A DNA stretch of 64,000 nt from Coprobacillus cateniformis (GCF_009767585.1 NZ_WSNW01000001.1:1394090-1458089), one strand, 5' to 3'; numbered from the stretch's first letter, positions 52,573 through 61,299 are shown. Program-made: numbers and translations. The notes: generated by a model from the letters alone, not told the origin.

Positions 52573-54411
52573 TTACATATCCTTATTTTCCTTCATGATT
52601 GCTGACATACTTTTATGATGATATCTCCTGATACTCATATATAACATGCAAGTGTAAATCACAAAAAACACAATACTCATAATCACTTCATTTAAAATAA
52701 AACTTTGTGTCTGGTTATATATTTCTAGGTTTACAAACATAGTTAAAATAAATAAAAAAATGGAATATAATGGTTGTACTAATAATATAGCTACTGTCAT
52801 TGTTATTATAAATAGTAACCTGTTCATATAAACATAATTTCTTTCAATTTTTGCTAATGAAATATTAAGAGCATTTATAATGGCAAAATTACCAGCTTGC
52901 TTCCTATAATCCTGGAATGCAAAAAAACTTATAAAGACAATAATAACCCCAATAAGTAAATAAATAATACCCTGAAATATGAATTGGATGAGATCTGCGT
53001 AATGATTTTGGATATTCGTAATTTCTAATAAATCATTCATACAAATAATCCCATAACTTTTTTGTAACTGTTGATATATATCTTGAGTATTCTTATCTAG
53101 ATCATAAAACAATTCATATCCTTGATTATATTGAGTATGATAATAAGTATATAAATCACTATTTGATTCATTAATATATGTGTGTTTAAGTTCATTTACA
53201 ACTGTCTCGTAAGGATAATATAACTGGGTCGTATATAGTTCACTGTATTCTTCTACAATTCCAGATATGGGAAAATTAAATTCTTTAACAGTATAATTTA
53301 CTCCAAGTTTTAACGTTATTGTTTTTCCTATCATATCTTGAAAACTCATACTTGTTGCTTCTTGAATTTTTTGAGCAGCAAATTGATTAATAATAATACC
53401 CTGCTCTTGAGAATCATCACCTGCAATGAAATTCAACTTATGATACTCCTTAGGAAGTGAATGTATTTTTAAATTGATAGTTTTTTCTTCAAATGCAACT
53501 TGATTTTCAAATGCATAAACCTTGCGATAATCATCTGCTTCTTGAATATATCTTTGTGCACCATTTAAACTTGTTTCTGTAACATAAATCGTATGATCAT
53601 TTAAAGATTTTATATCTATATTTGTTTTATCCAGAAGTTGTAAATTCGCTCTCATACTTATAAAAATAAATAATGTAAAAAATAATATGAGACCATAATA
53701 AAAACAATTTCTTTTTAATGTGATTTTATTAATTACCTTTAAAAGATATTTGTTATTGATACGTTCTGATATTTTTAATGGATATGTAAAATACTCACAA
53801 ACATTTTTATCTTCTACAAGTTTTAAGACATGATTCATAATTTGATATTGGCAATCATAATAGTTTTTCATGAGTTCTTGATCATGTGATACAACAATTA
53901 CAATATGATTTATTGAAAGTTTTTTTAAAAGTTTCATAACAATTTCTTTATTATCATTATCTAAAGATTCAGTGGGCTCATCACATAGTATAACATCAGT
54001 ATTTTGCATAAGTGCTCTTGCAATAGCAACCCTCTGTTGTTGTCCATGAGAAAGTTCATGTGGAAAATGGTCAAGAAGTTCATTTAATCCTAATTGTTCT
54101 ATAATTACATCTTTATTAGGATTTTCATCATTGCTTAATTTTTGGTATAAAGAAATATTTTCTGATATTGTTAATTGTTGAATGAGTTCAAAGTTTTGAA
54201 ATATATACGCAAAAGAAAGAGAATTATCAACTCTTCTCTTACCTTCTTCAAATCCTTCATATCCACCAATAATAGATAAAAGGGTTGTTTTTCCGCTTCC
54301 ACTTTCTCCATTAATATAATATAAACCATATTTTTGAATATCTAAATTTACATTATCAAACAATATTTGATTATTATATTTCTTAGTTATGTTTTCTAGT
54401 ACTAATACCAT
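52573..54411 (-). CDS. Fused ABC ATPase-FtsX permease (MacB-like), second copy
   Basis: 612 residues. Walker A GESGSGKTT, signature ELSHGQQQR, Walker B VILCDEPTESLD. One helix lies at about 235-255, then an extracellular domain, then three helices to the C-terminus. It overlaps the first copy by 29 nt, has SD GGAGG at 9 nt, and likely dimerises with it. IS110 lies directly downstream and separates it from the third copy. Confidence 0.85.
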   Translation of the reverse strand: MVLVLENITKKYNNQILFDNVNLDIQKYGLYYINGESGSGKTTLLSIIGGYEGFEEGKRRVDNSLSFAYIFQNFELIQQLTISENISLYQKLSNDENPNKDVIIEQLGLNELLDHFPHELSHGQQQRVAIARALMQNTDVILCDEPTESLDNDNKEIVMKLLKKLSINHIVIVVSHDQELMKNYYDCQYQIMNHVLKLVEDKNVCEYFTYPLKISERINNKYLLKVINKITLKRNCFYYGLILFFTLFIFISMRANLQLLDKTNIDIKSLNDHTIYVTETSLNGAQRYIQEADDYRKVYAFENQVAFEEKTINLKIHSLPKEYHKLNFIAGDDSQEQGIIINQFAAQKIQEATSMSFQDMIGKTITLKLGVNYTVKEFNFPISGIVEEYSELYTTQLYYPYETVVNELKHTYINESNSDLYTYYHTQYNQGYELFYDLDKNTQDIYQQLQKSYGIICMNDLLEITNIQNHYADLIQFIFQGIIYLLIGVIIVFISFFAFQDYRKQAGNFAIINALNISLAKIERNYVYMNRLLFIITMTVAILLVQPLYSIFLFILTMFVNLEIYNQTQSFILNEVIMSIVFFVIYTCMLYMSIRRYHHKSMSAIMKENKDM

Positions 54412-56371
54412 TAAAGATAACCTCCTCTATGAATATTAAGGTAAAACATATTCCTAGTGATGCAGTCAAACTCATATAATCCAAAATTACAATCGTATTT
54501 TTAGTATTGTAAGATCTAAAAATCACATTGACAATTGAGTTTATTGCCTCACAAATATAACGACCAAATATTACGAAAATCAACCCTATCATTAACAAAA
54601 AGATAAAGTTCTTAACACATGTTACAATAATAACGTTATATTGATACCTTTTAAGAATGTCATTTTCCTTTTTTCTTCTTGTTAAAAAGAAAGACTCTAT
54701 AATTGCATAAATGACGATTGTCATGATAATAACTATAAGACTTACTTTGACTAATGAAATCACATCAATTTCAGGTAAGGTATTAGGACTTACTGCCCCT
54801 GCAAGACGTAAATCAAAACTGCTTATTTCACCATATGCCTTTCTATCAAAATTGCTTTGTTTTCCTTGATAAATAGTGTTTATTTTCTCAATAACTTCAC
54901 CTATAGAGGATTGTGGATCAACCATAAAATCAACATAATCATAAACCCATTTCTCAATTGGAACATTAAAAACTTCAGACTGAAGATTATCAAATACTCC
55001 ATTAGCTGTAAATATTTGATATTCGTAGCGATTTGACTCTGTCAAAATACCTGTCACTTTCAATCTATATGGTGAGTCAATAATGATTCCGTTATCAATA
55101 GTCTGATAAAAAGAAATTTCTTGATTTAATAATTTTTCTACATCATCATATCCATATATCTTTGCATAATATAATGCTGTTTGATAACTAAGCATAGCCT
55201 CATCTTTTTTTTGACACTGTTTTCCATAAGAAACATTGAGATTGGCTCCCTCTTTCAATTGATAAACTCTTCCTGTATCTTGCGAATCTTGCCTGTTTAA
55301 AATAACATAAGGCACTATTGGCATCCATGTATAATATAGTCCATCATCATTTTTTTCTTCAAATATTTTCTGATAAGGGGATTCTTTTTCTCCAGCAATG
55401 TAGGCGTAATTTGCTCTGTCAATTCCACAAGTATAGGCTTGTATTTCTGGAATCTCTGATAGTATTTTGTTTATATCTTGATAAGTTATATTATCAAAAT
55501 GTGTCCAAAAGTCTTTTGAGTCCACTTTCTTTTGATGTGGGGTTAAAGCAATAATATTTTTACCATAATAGTTCGTTAAATCATTTTTTGAAGTTTCCTC
55601 CACTGTACTATACATATTTAATGATGCATAAACACCAATCACTGAAACAAACAAAACAAACAAACTTAACAGTGATAACATCCATCTTGACTTTATATTT
55701 CTCAAGACAAATTTCACATGTTCCATAAAACTTTTTCTAGAATGAGAATGAAGCTGTGTATGTAAGGGGGTCGTTTCCTTAACAAGTTTATCTTCTTGAA
55801 TCTTCCCTTTATCAATCTTAATTATTCGAGTACTGTACATTTCTGCAAGAGCAACTTCATGCGTCACCATAATCACACATTTTTTTTGACTTATAACTGA
55901 AAGCATCTCTAATACAAATTGACTATTCTCATAGTCTAAAGCGGCTGTTGGTTCATCACACAAAAGAATATCTGGTTCAACAAGTAATGATCTCATAATT
56001 TGAACTCTTTTCTTTTGTCCATTAGAAAGTTGTTTTACAATTTTATCTTTATAATTCAGCATTTGGAATTCTTTTAATATGTGAATGACTTTATTGGTGC
56101 TTGCTACTAGTGTTAAATTATCAAATACGCTTAGTGATTCAAATAACATGAATTCTTGCTCAATAATTTCTATATTATTATTATCTATTATTTCACCTGT
56201 ATAATTTTTATCCTTACCAGATATTATATTTAATAAAGTTGTTTTTCCAGATCCACTTGGTCCTAAAATACTTATCAGTCCACAAAGATTAAATTCTAAT
56301 GTAATATCACTTATTGCCTCTATAATATTATATTTATTATGATATATTTTCGTAATATTATTAATTTTCAT
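54383..56371 (-). CDS. Fused ABC ATPase-FtsX permease (MacB-like), first copy
   Basis: 662 residues from ATG 56371 (GAAAGG upstream). Walker A GPSGSGKTT, signature QLSNGQKKR, Walker B ILLCDEPTAALD with the H-loop VTHEVA. A helix lies at about 240-262, then an extracellular domain of about 270 residues, and three helices near the end. It follows the secreted bacteriocin-like gene after a strong hairpin. Fused NBD-permease proteins replace the separate membrane protein and ATPase of lactococcin 972 loci, which is inference. Confidence 0.85.
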   Translation of the reverse strand: MKINNITKIYHNKYNIIEAISDITLEFNLCGLISILGPSGSGKTTLLNIISGKDKNYTGEIIDNNNIEIIEQEFMLFESLSVFDNLTLVASTNKVIHILKEFQMLNYKDKIVKQLSNGQKKRVQIMRSLLVEPDILLCDEPTAALDYENSQFVLEMLSVISQKKCVIMVTHEVALAEMYSTRIIKIDKGKIQEDKLVKETTPLHTQLHSHSRKSFMEHVKFVLRNIKSRWMLSLLSLFVLFVSVIGVYASLNMYSTVEETSKNDLTNYYGKNIIALTPHQKKVDSKDFWTHFDNITYQDINKILSEIPEIQAYTCGIDRANYAYIAGEKESPYQKIFEEKNDDGLYYTWMPIVPYVILNRQDSQDTGRVYQLKEGANLNVSYGKQCQKKDEAMLSYQTALYYAKIYGYDDVEKLLNQEISFYQTIDNGIIIDSPYRLKVTGILTESNRYEYQIFTANGVFDNLQSEVFNVPIEKWVYDYVDFMVDPQSSIGEVIEKINTIYQGKQSNFDRKAYGEISSFDLRLAGAVSPNTLPEIDVISLVKVSLIVIIMTIVIYAIIESFFLTRRKKENDILKRYQYNVIIVTCVKNFIFLLMIGLIFVIFGRYICEAINSIVNVIFRSYNTKNTIVILDYMSLTASLGICFTLIFIEEVIFNGISTRKHN

Positions 56372-56486
56372 AAACTGCTTTTCCTTTCTAACTTGATTAT
56401 ATCTAAACATATTTCATACTTTTCTTTTATAATTATTTAACAAATAATTTTTTAAATTGAAACATAATCAAACGAAGACTAGTTAT

Positions 56487-56534
56487 AGATAGATAAATAA
56501 GATTGACATGACTGCCAATCTTATTTATCTATCT
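56487..56534. promoter_or_regulatory. Perfect 19-bp hairpin between bacteriocin-like and transporter genes
   Basis: 56487-56505 pairs perfectly with 56516-56534 around a 10-nt loop. There is no T-run after the stem on the minus strand, so it looks more like a readthrough attenuator or mRNA-stabilising stem than a full terminator. It would allow more bacteriocin than transporter. Confidence 0.6.
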
Positions 56535-56544
56535 CAAGAGAATA

Positions 56545-56973
56545 TTATGCATATGCATAGTATCTTGTAATTTTATAACCATTTACATTTCCATTATATG
56601 AAACAAATGTATATCTAGCTTTTTTTCCAGAAGTTTTTAATGTTCCTGTTTTACTACCACCTGTTGATGAAGAAAGAACTGTTTTTCCACCATTTAATTC
56701 ATCCTTAATGTACCCATTTGTAATTGTTATCTCTACATTAATATATTTTGTGTAATCTGATACTGAGGTTAACTCAAAAGTTTTTGAACCTTTTTTTGTA
56801 CTCGAATAGGTTTGTGATCCAGATGAAAAATAACAAGTACCAGATCCCCCTTCTGTCACCGAATCATATGTACTAATACCTTCTAATGCCATAACCTTTA
56901 CAACACTGCTTGTAGATAAGAAAGTACAAAATGTAACAGATAAAATTGCAATTAATTTTAAATATTTTTTCAT
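56545..56973 (-). CDS. Secreted bacteriocin-like protein (lactococcin 972-like)
   Basis: 142 residues. A Sec signal peptide (KKYLKLIAILSVTFCTFLS, cleavage predicted after VMA near residue 29) precedes a mature part of about 113 residues rich in Gly, Ser, Thr, Lys and Tyr. The stretch YSSTKKGSKTFELTSV resembles YSNYHHGSKTHSATVV of lactococcin 972 as I recall it. The C-terminus ends YKITRYYAYA against ASFYYNFW. Signal-peptide export plus adjacent ABC/FtsX genes is the layout of that family. SD AAGGAG precedes the ATG. A different exported role cannot be excluded. Confidence 0.6.
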   Translation of the reverse strand: MKKYLKLIAILSVTFCTFLSTSSVVKVMALEGISTYDSVTEGGSGTCYFSSGSQTYSSTKKGSKTFELTSVSDYTKYINVEITITNGYIKDELNGGKTVLSSSTGGSKTGTLKTSGKKARYTFVSYNGNVNGYKITRYYAYA

Positions 56974-56993
56974 ACTATCATCTCCTTATCTTT

Positions 56994-57040
56994 AAGATAC
57001 TAAAACGATTTACATCAGTCAATAATTAAAAGTTGCACAA
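56994..57040 (-). promoter_or_regulatory. Bacteriocin promoter with upstream regulator box
   Basis: On the minus strand the box TTGTGCAACT (57031-57040) is followed after 8 bp by TTGACT (57017-57022), a 17-bp spacer and TATCTT (56994-56999). The same box with the same 8-bp spacing precedes the regulator's own promoter. Confidence 0.65.
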
Positions 57041-57056
57041 AAAATCCATGAAAAAC

Positions 57057-57084
57057 TCAAAAATCCCACTACAATAGTGAGATT
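57057..57084 (-). terminator. Terminator of the regulator gene
   Basis: On the minus strand AATCTCACT/AGTGGGATT with five T. It separates the regulator transcript from the bacteriocin promoter. Confidence 0.8.
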
Positions 57085-57094
57085 TCCTTCAACA

Positions 57095-58318
57095 TTATCT
57101 TCTTTTTTTATAATACTGAATAAGTTTCTCCATGCATTCATATTCTTTTTCAGTATTATGAACAGATTGATAAAATTCCCTTAACAATTCCATTGTAAAT
57201 ACTTCCAAATCATATTGTCTTGTTTCTTTAGTAATTTGATGAACCTTTAATAACTGTTTCTCTTTTCTTTCATCACTGGATTTTGATAAATAAACTTGGA
57301 ATGCATTAATCATTGCTTTCATATATTCAGTTGGATTATTCATTTGAACTTTAGCTTTTCTAATATACTCAGATGCCTTCTTTTTGTTTTGAAGTTTATA
57401 ATAAGCATAAGATAGATAAAAACAGATACAATGATCGTGATGCATAATATCTAGAGCCTTATTTTCTAAATCAATAATTTTATCAAACTCTCTTGAACGC
57501 ACATAACCCCATATTAAATTATTATATGTATCTTCAACTTCCTTAACCATCCCCAAATTATTGAAGGCTTCAATACATGCAAGATTCAATTTTTCTGATT
57601 GTTTAAAATGACCATTCATTGAATATATCACTGCAATTTGAAAATTAACTGAAGTTAATCTTTTTATATTGACTGTTTTTGTAAATATATCCCTTGCCTG
57701 AATAGCACATTCTAAGGCATCACTTAACTCTCCAAAGATTGTTAATGGAATACTTCTATGAAAATAAACCATTGCATTAGAATAATCATTACCCCTATAC
57801 GAAAACGCTTGATTATAATAATTATAACTTTCTTTATATAATTTATTTCCATATGAAATAACTCCAAGATAATCATAAAACAATTGAATTTGATAAGACT
57901 CAAGATACTCAAAGTATTTTTCAATAAATAGATAAGTCTCAATCTTTTGTGAATATCCTTTCATTACCATATAAATTAATTCACATAATAAATATTTAAT
58001 ATATGATAATGAAGATTTGATTTTATCACTATAACTTCTAATTACTTTATATGAGTTCTCAATATCTTTAACATATACAACATCACTATAAAAAGTCTGA
58101 AAATCTTTTTCAAATTGTGTTTCAAAATTTTCATTACTCACTTCAATATTCATAACAGAGAAAATTTTAACAACATTTTCAAATGTAATCTGTTCTTTAT
58201 TTCTTTCTATTCTACTTATTTGACTCTTTGAGATTCCCGTTTTATAACTAATATAATCCAACGTCAGTCCTTGCTGAATTCTATTAAGCTTAATAATCCC
58301 ACCAAAATTATTTATCAT
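57095..58318 (-). CDS. RRNPP-type (HTH-TPR) peptide-sensing transcriptional regulator
   Basis: 407 residues. Residues 8-60 are an XRE HTH (IIKLNRIQQGLTLDYISYKT, GISKSQISRIERNKEQITFE). From about 75 to 400 the protein is all-helical with repeated Tyr/Leu/Ala patterns of TPR units, as in PlcR, NprR, Rgg and Rap-related regulators that bind short exported and re-imported peptides. AAGGAGG lies in the stop region of the small exported peptide gene directly upstream, so both are translated together. It sits between that peptide and the bacteriocin, its likely target. Confidence 0.88.
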   Translation of the reverse strand: MINNFGGIIKLNRIQQGLTLDYISYKTGISKSQISRIERNKEQITFENVVKIFSVMNIEVSNENFETQFEKDFQTFYSDVVYVKDIENSYKVIRSYSDKIKSSLSYIKYLLCELIYMVMKGYSQKIETYLFIEKYFEYLESYQIQLFYDYLGVISYGNKLYKESYNYYNQAFSYRGNDYSNAMVYFHRSIPLTIFGELSDALECAIQARDIFTKTVNIKRLTSVNFQIAVIYSMNGHFKQSEKLNLACIEAFNNLGMVKEVEDTYNNLIWGYVRSREFDKIIDLENKALDIMHHDHCICFYLSYAYYKLQNKKKASEYIRKAKVQMNNPTEYMKAMINAFQVYLSKSSDERKEKQLLKVHQITKETRQYDLEVFTMELLREFYQSVHNTEKEYECMEKLIQYYKKRR

Positions 58319-58329
58319 GTTCCCTCCTT

Positions 58330-58494
58330 TTAAGCTCCAGGAAGTCTATCTTCACATGGTGCAATACCATATTCAAATGTACAACCTGTTTGTGTCTTAG
58401 GATCATATCCACATTTATCATCATGTACATGAATAACAGGCATAGCCCCTAATAACAACAATGAGATACATAAAACACTTAACAATTTTTTCAT
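58330..58494 (-). CDS. Small exported peptide, candidate pheromone precursor
   Basis: 54 codons with SD GGGAGG 8 nt before ATG 58494. The product begins MKKLLSVLCISLLLLGAMPV, a signal peptide, followed by a mature part with Cys28, Cys38 and Cys47 and the end APCEDRLPGA. The gene stops 11 nt before the regulator start, with the SD AAGGAGG in the gap. Small exported peptides next to RRNPP regulators are usually their signals; here it lies upstream rather than downstream. A secreted Cys-rich effector is the alternative. Confidence 0.7.
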   Translation of the reverse strand: MKKLLSVLCISLLLLGAMPVIHVHDDKCGYDPKTQTGCTFEYGIAPCEDRLPGA

Positions 58495-58523
58495 TTTTCT
58501 TTCCTCCCTTTTTTTACATATTT

Positions 58524-58569
58524 ATTTTACCAAATTATAGCATATAATCAATTGTAAATAGTTGCACAA
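58524..58569 (-). promoter_or_regulatory. Peptide/regulator promoter with regulator box
   Basis: On the minus strand the box TTGTGCAACT (58560-58569) is followed after 8 bp by TTGATT (58546-58551), 16 bp and TAAAAT (58524-58529). An alternative extended -10 (TGCTATAAT, 58534-58542) also exists. Confidence 0.6.
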
Positions 58570-58680
58570 TTTTGTTGATTTGAATAGAAATTTGATACTT
58601 ATTAAAGATAAAGCATACTATGGTCAATTGAATCAAAAAACATTATTGCTTTTATAAATCATTCATTATATAATAGATGC

Positions 58681-58906
58681 ACGGTAACTATATAGGGAGA
58701 TGATTCTATCCGGCGCACTTGATGTTGCAAAATCAGTAACATAAGTGAAACGTGGAAACAAAAATAATCACAATCACAGAGTTAAATACTCCTGTTAAAA
58801 ACAGGTTATTTTCATTGTGCATAAATGATTATTTAAATTTTCCACATATGTTTAAGAAATTTTGACTGTGGAAATGCCACAGTTTTTTTATTTATATAGT
58901 TACCGT
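58681..58906. repeat. 226-bp structured region with 14-bp perfect inverted termini
   Basis: ACGGTAACTATATA (58681-58694) is exactly inverted as TATATAGTTACCGT (58893-58906). Between them lie a long hairpin (AATAATCACAAT with ATTGTG...TGATTATT, enclosing CCTGTT/AACAGG) and a terminator, GACTGTGG/CCACAG with a T-run (58864-58890). It is either a MITE-like element or a terminating leader RNA of the methyltransferase gene. No gene is seen between 58570 and 58930. Confidence 0.5.
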
Positions 58907-58930
58907 TAAATAATTGAAAGGATAGAAAAT

Positions 58931-59758
58931 ATGGATAAATTATTAAGTTTTTTACAAGTTAAACCAAAATTATATGAAAAAACACAATATAATATATGGG
59001 ATAATGATTATGTTTCAAAAGGTATGCTTCAAGCACATTTAGATGAAAGTTTAGACTCTGCATCACGAAATATTAAGTTCGTGAATAAATCTGTAAATTG
59101 GATATCTGAACTTTTCCCTCCAACAAAATATCATAATCTTTTAGATTTAGGATGTGGACCTGGAATTTATACTGAACGTTTTTATAATAGAGGATATTAT
59201 GTGACTGGAATAGATATTTCTAAAAGATCTATTATGTATGCCAAACAATCCGCTATGAAAAATAATATGAATATAGATTATATATTAAATAGTTATATTG
59301 AGTATGAATTTCAAAAAACATTTGATTTGGTAACACTTATATATTGTGATTATGGAGTTTTATCTCCTCAAGAAAGACATACTCTTCTTAAGAAAGTTTA
59401 TCATGTCTTATCACAACAGGGCGTTTTCATATTTGATGTTTTTACTCCAGCTAAATATTATGGTTGTAAAGAAGAGCGTAGTTGGGAGGCACAAGACAAT
59501 GGATTTTGGAGTAGTTCTCCTCATCTCCTTCTCCATTCCTTTTATTGTTATAGTGAGCAGAATACTTACTTAAATCAATATGTTGTCATCACGGAAGATG
59601 AGATTTGTCATTATAATGTTTGGGAACATGCTTTTACTGTTCAAGAATTAAAAAATGATTTGGAAGCTGTTGGTTTTCAAGATATTTCTTTTTATGGGAA
59701 TGTTGCTGGTGAAAATAATTGTCAAGAAAATACAATTTGTGTAGTTGCCAGAAAATAA
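58931..59758 (+). CDS. Class I SAM-dependent methyltransferase
   Basis: 275 residues. The SAM motif I LLDLGCGPGIYTERF (about 75-89) is followed by GYYVTGIDISKRSI and FDLVTLIYCDYGVLSP. The N-terminal 60 residues are helical. The substrate is unknown; the late part (YGNVAGENNCQENTICVVARK) is typical of small-molecule methyltransferases. SD GAAAGGAT. A terminator stem lies in the leader about 40 nt upstream, so expression may depend on antitermination. Confidence 0.88.
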   Translation: MDKLLSFLQVKPKLYEKTQYNIWDNDYVSKGMLQAHLDESLDSASRNIKFVNKSVNWISELFPPTKYHNLLDLGCGPGIYTERFYNRGYYVTGIDISKRSIMYAKQSAMKNNMNIDYILNSYIEYEFQKTFDLVTLIYCDYGVLSPQERHTLLKKVYHVLSQQGVFIFDVFTPAKYYGCKEERSWEAQDNGFWSSSPHLLLHSFYCYSEQNTYLNQYVVITEDEICHYNVWEHAFTVQELKNDLEAVGFQDISFYGNVAGENNCQENTICVVARK

Positions 59759-59793
59759 GTTTAAATAAAGATCTCAAAATACTTAATTTATAA

Positions 59794-59828
59794 GGAGATA
59801 ATCAGAAAAACTGATTATCTCCCCTTTT
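59794..59828 (+). terminator. Terminator of the methyltransferase gene
   Basis: Perfect 12-bp stem GGAGATAATCAG/CTGATTATCTCC (59794-59805 with 59811-59822) with CCTTTT tail. Confidence 0.85.
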
Positions 59829-59847
59829 AATATTAAATAATTATATA

Positions 59848-61299
59848 TTATAAAATTGTACCATGACTAGCAATAACCTTTTGATACCAATAAAAAGAAT
59901 CTTTTTTAAACCGCTCACCTGTTCCTCTTCCATAGTCATCTAAATCAACATAAACAAAACCGTATCTCTTGCTCATCTCAGCAGTTCCTGAACTAACTAA
60001 ATCAATTGGCCCCCATGGTAAGTAGGCAAAGACATTTACACCATCTTTAATCGCTTCACCAACAACTAAAATATGTTGTCTTAAATAATCTATTCTATAA
60101 TCATCATGAACCACTCCATCTTCAAATACATCTTCATAACCAAAACCATTTTCAGCAATCATTATTGGTTTTTGATAACGATCCCAATATTGACTTATAG
60201 CATTATATAACCCTAATGGATCAATCGTCCATCCCCAATCATTACTTTTTAAATAAGGATTCTCACTAATAGTGGCTGGATCCATTGTATTCTTTTGAGA
60301 ATCAAGTGTCCTTGAATAGTAATAAGAGAATGCTAAAAAGTCTAAAGTATTCTCTTTAAGAAGACTTTTATCTTCTTCGCTTATATCAATTCGAATATTA
60401 TTTTCATTGAAGTACCTTAACATATGACCAGGATATTCTCCTCTTAAAGGAACATCAGCATAAAAGTATTGCATACGAATTCTTTTCATAGCAAAAACAA
60501 TATCTTGCGGCTTACAAGTACGTGGATAATATGTGCAATCTGCTAACATGATGCCAATTTCTATATGAGAATTTAATGACTTCGCATATTTTTTTATTTT
60601 TGCATTAATAAGAAATTGATTATGGATAGCACGATATTGATCTTCCACAAGATTATCTGTTTGATCCCTTAAAATTCCTAAAGACTTAAAAGAACAATAT
60701 TGAATTAAATTTGTTTGGTTGAACGGAATCCAATACTTCACTCTATCACCATATCTATTTAAAAGAACTCTTGCATACCTTGTCATAAACTCTATCAATT
60801 TAGGATTTTTAAAACCACCATATTGTGTTAAAAGATGAAGTGGTATATCATAATGGAACATCGTAACAATTGGTTCCATCCCTGCATTAATAACCTCATT
60901 AATCACTCTATCATAGAATTCAAGTCCTTTTTGATTTGGCTCTAACTCATCACCTTTAGGGAAAATTCGTGACCATGAGATTGAAAAACGAAAACTATTC
61001 AATCCCAATTCTTTCATTAAAGCAATGTCTTCTTTATATCGATAATAAAACCCATTTCCAAATCTTTTGGGATAATACCCTTCTTTATCAGCTATCGCAG
61101 CAGACAAAGTTGCACTTGTATGTTCATTTTCCACTAATTTATGTCGATACTTTTTCCTATCCAAACCAGTATCATATTTATGAATGTCAGATGTAGAAAG
61201 TCCTCTCCCATCAACATTGTAAGCACCTTCAATTTGACATGCTGCTGTTGCTCCACCCCATAAGAAATGAGAAGGGAAAGCAAACGTGTTATTATCCAT
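59848..61299 (-). CDS. GH1 6-phospho-beta-glucosidase-like enzyme with Gln at the acid/base site
   Basis: 483 residues, normal for GH1. The N-terminal FLWGGATAACQIEGA, the RFSISWSRIFPKG strand and the nucleophile motif MIAENGFG are present. At the acid/base position the family motif FNEIN reads FNQTN, with Gln195 (codon CAA, 60715-60717) replacing Glu. Gln at this site is known in plant myrosinases, which cleave thioglucosides. The C-terminal phosphate-site region RYGFVYVDLDD-type sequence fits 6-phospho-glycosides. Last gene of the PTS operon, overlapping IIA by 8 nt. Confidence 0.9.
   Translation of the reverse strand: MDNNTFAFPSHFLWGGATAACQIEGAYNVDGRGLSTSDIHKYDTGLDRKKYRHKLVENEHTSATLSAAIADKEGYYPKRFGNGFYYRYKEDIALMKELGLNSFRFSISWSRIFPKGDELEPNQKGLEFYDRVINEVINAGMEPIVTMFHYDIPLHLLTQYGGFKNPKLIEFMTRYARVLLNRYGDRVKYWIPFNQTNLIQYCSFKSLGILRDQTDNLVEDQYRAIHNQFLINAKIKKYAKSLNSHIEIGIMLADCTYYPRTCKPQDIVFAMKRIRMQYFYADVPLRGEYPGHMLRYFNENNIRIDISEEDKSLLKENTLDFLAFSYYYSRTLDSQKNTMDPATISENPYLKSNDWGWTIDPLGLYNAISQYWDRYQKPIMIAENGFGYEDVFEDGVVHDDYRIDYLRQHILVVGEAIKDGVNVFAYLPWGPIDLVSSGTAEMSKRYGFVYVDLDDYGRGTGERFKKDSFYWYQKVIASHGTIL

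Noticed and set aside
58695..58760. Possible fluoride or purine riboswitch upstream of the methyltransferase
   Set aside because: GGAGATGATTCTATCC resembles part of the fluoride aptamer, but the pseudoknot partner and later conserved segment are absent; purine core motifs are also missing.
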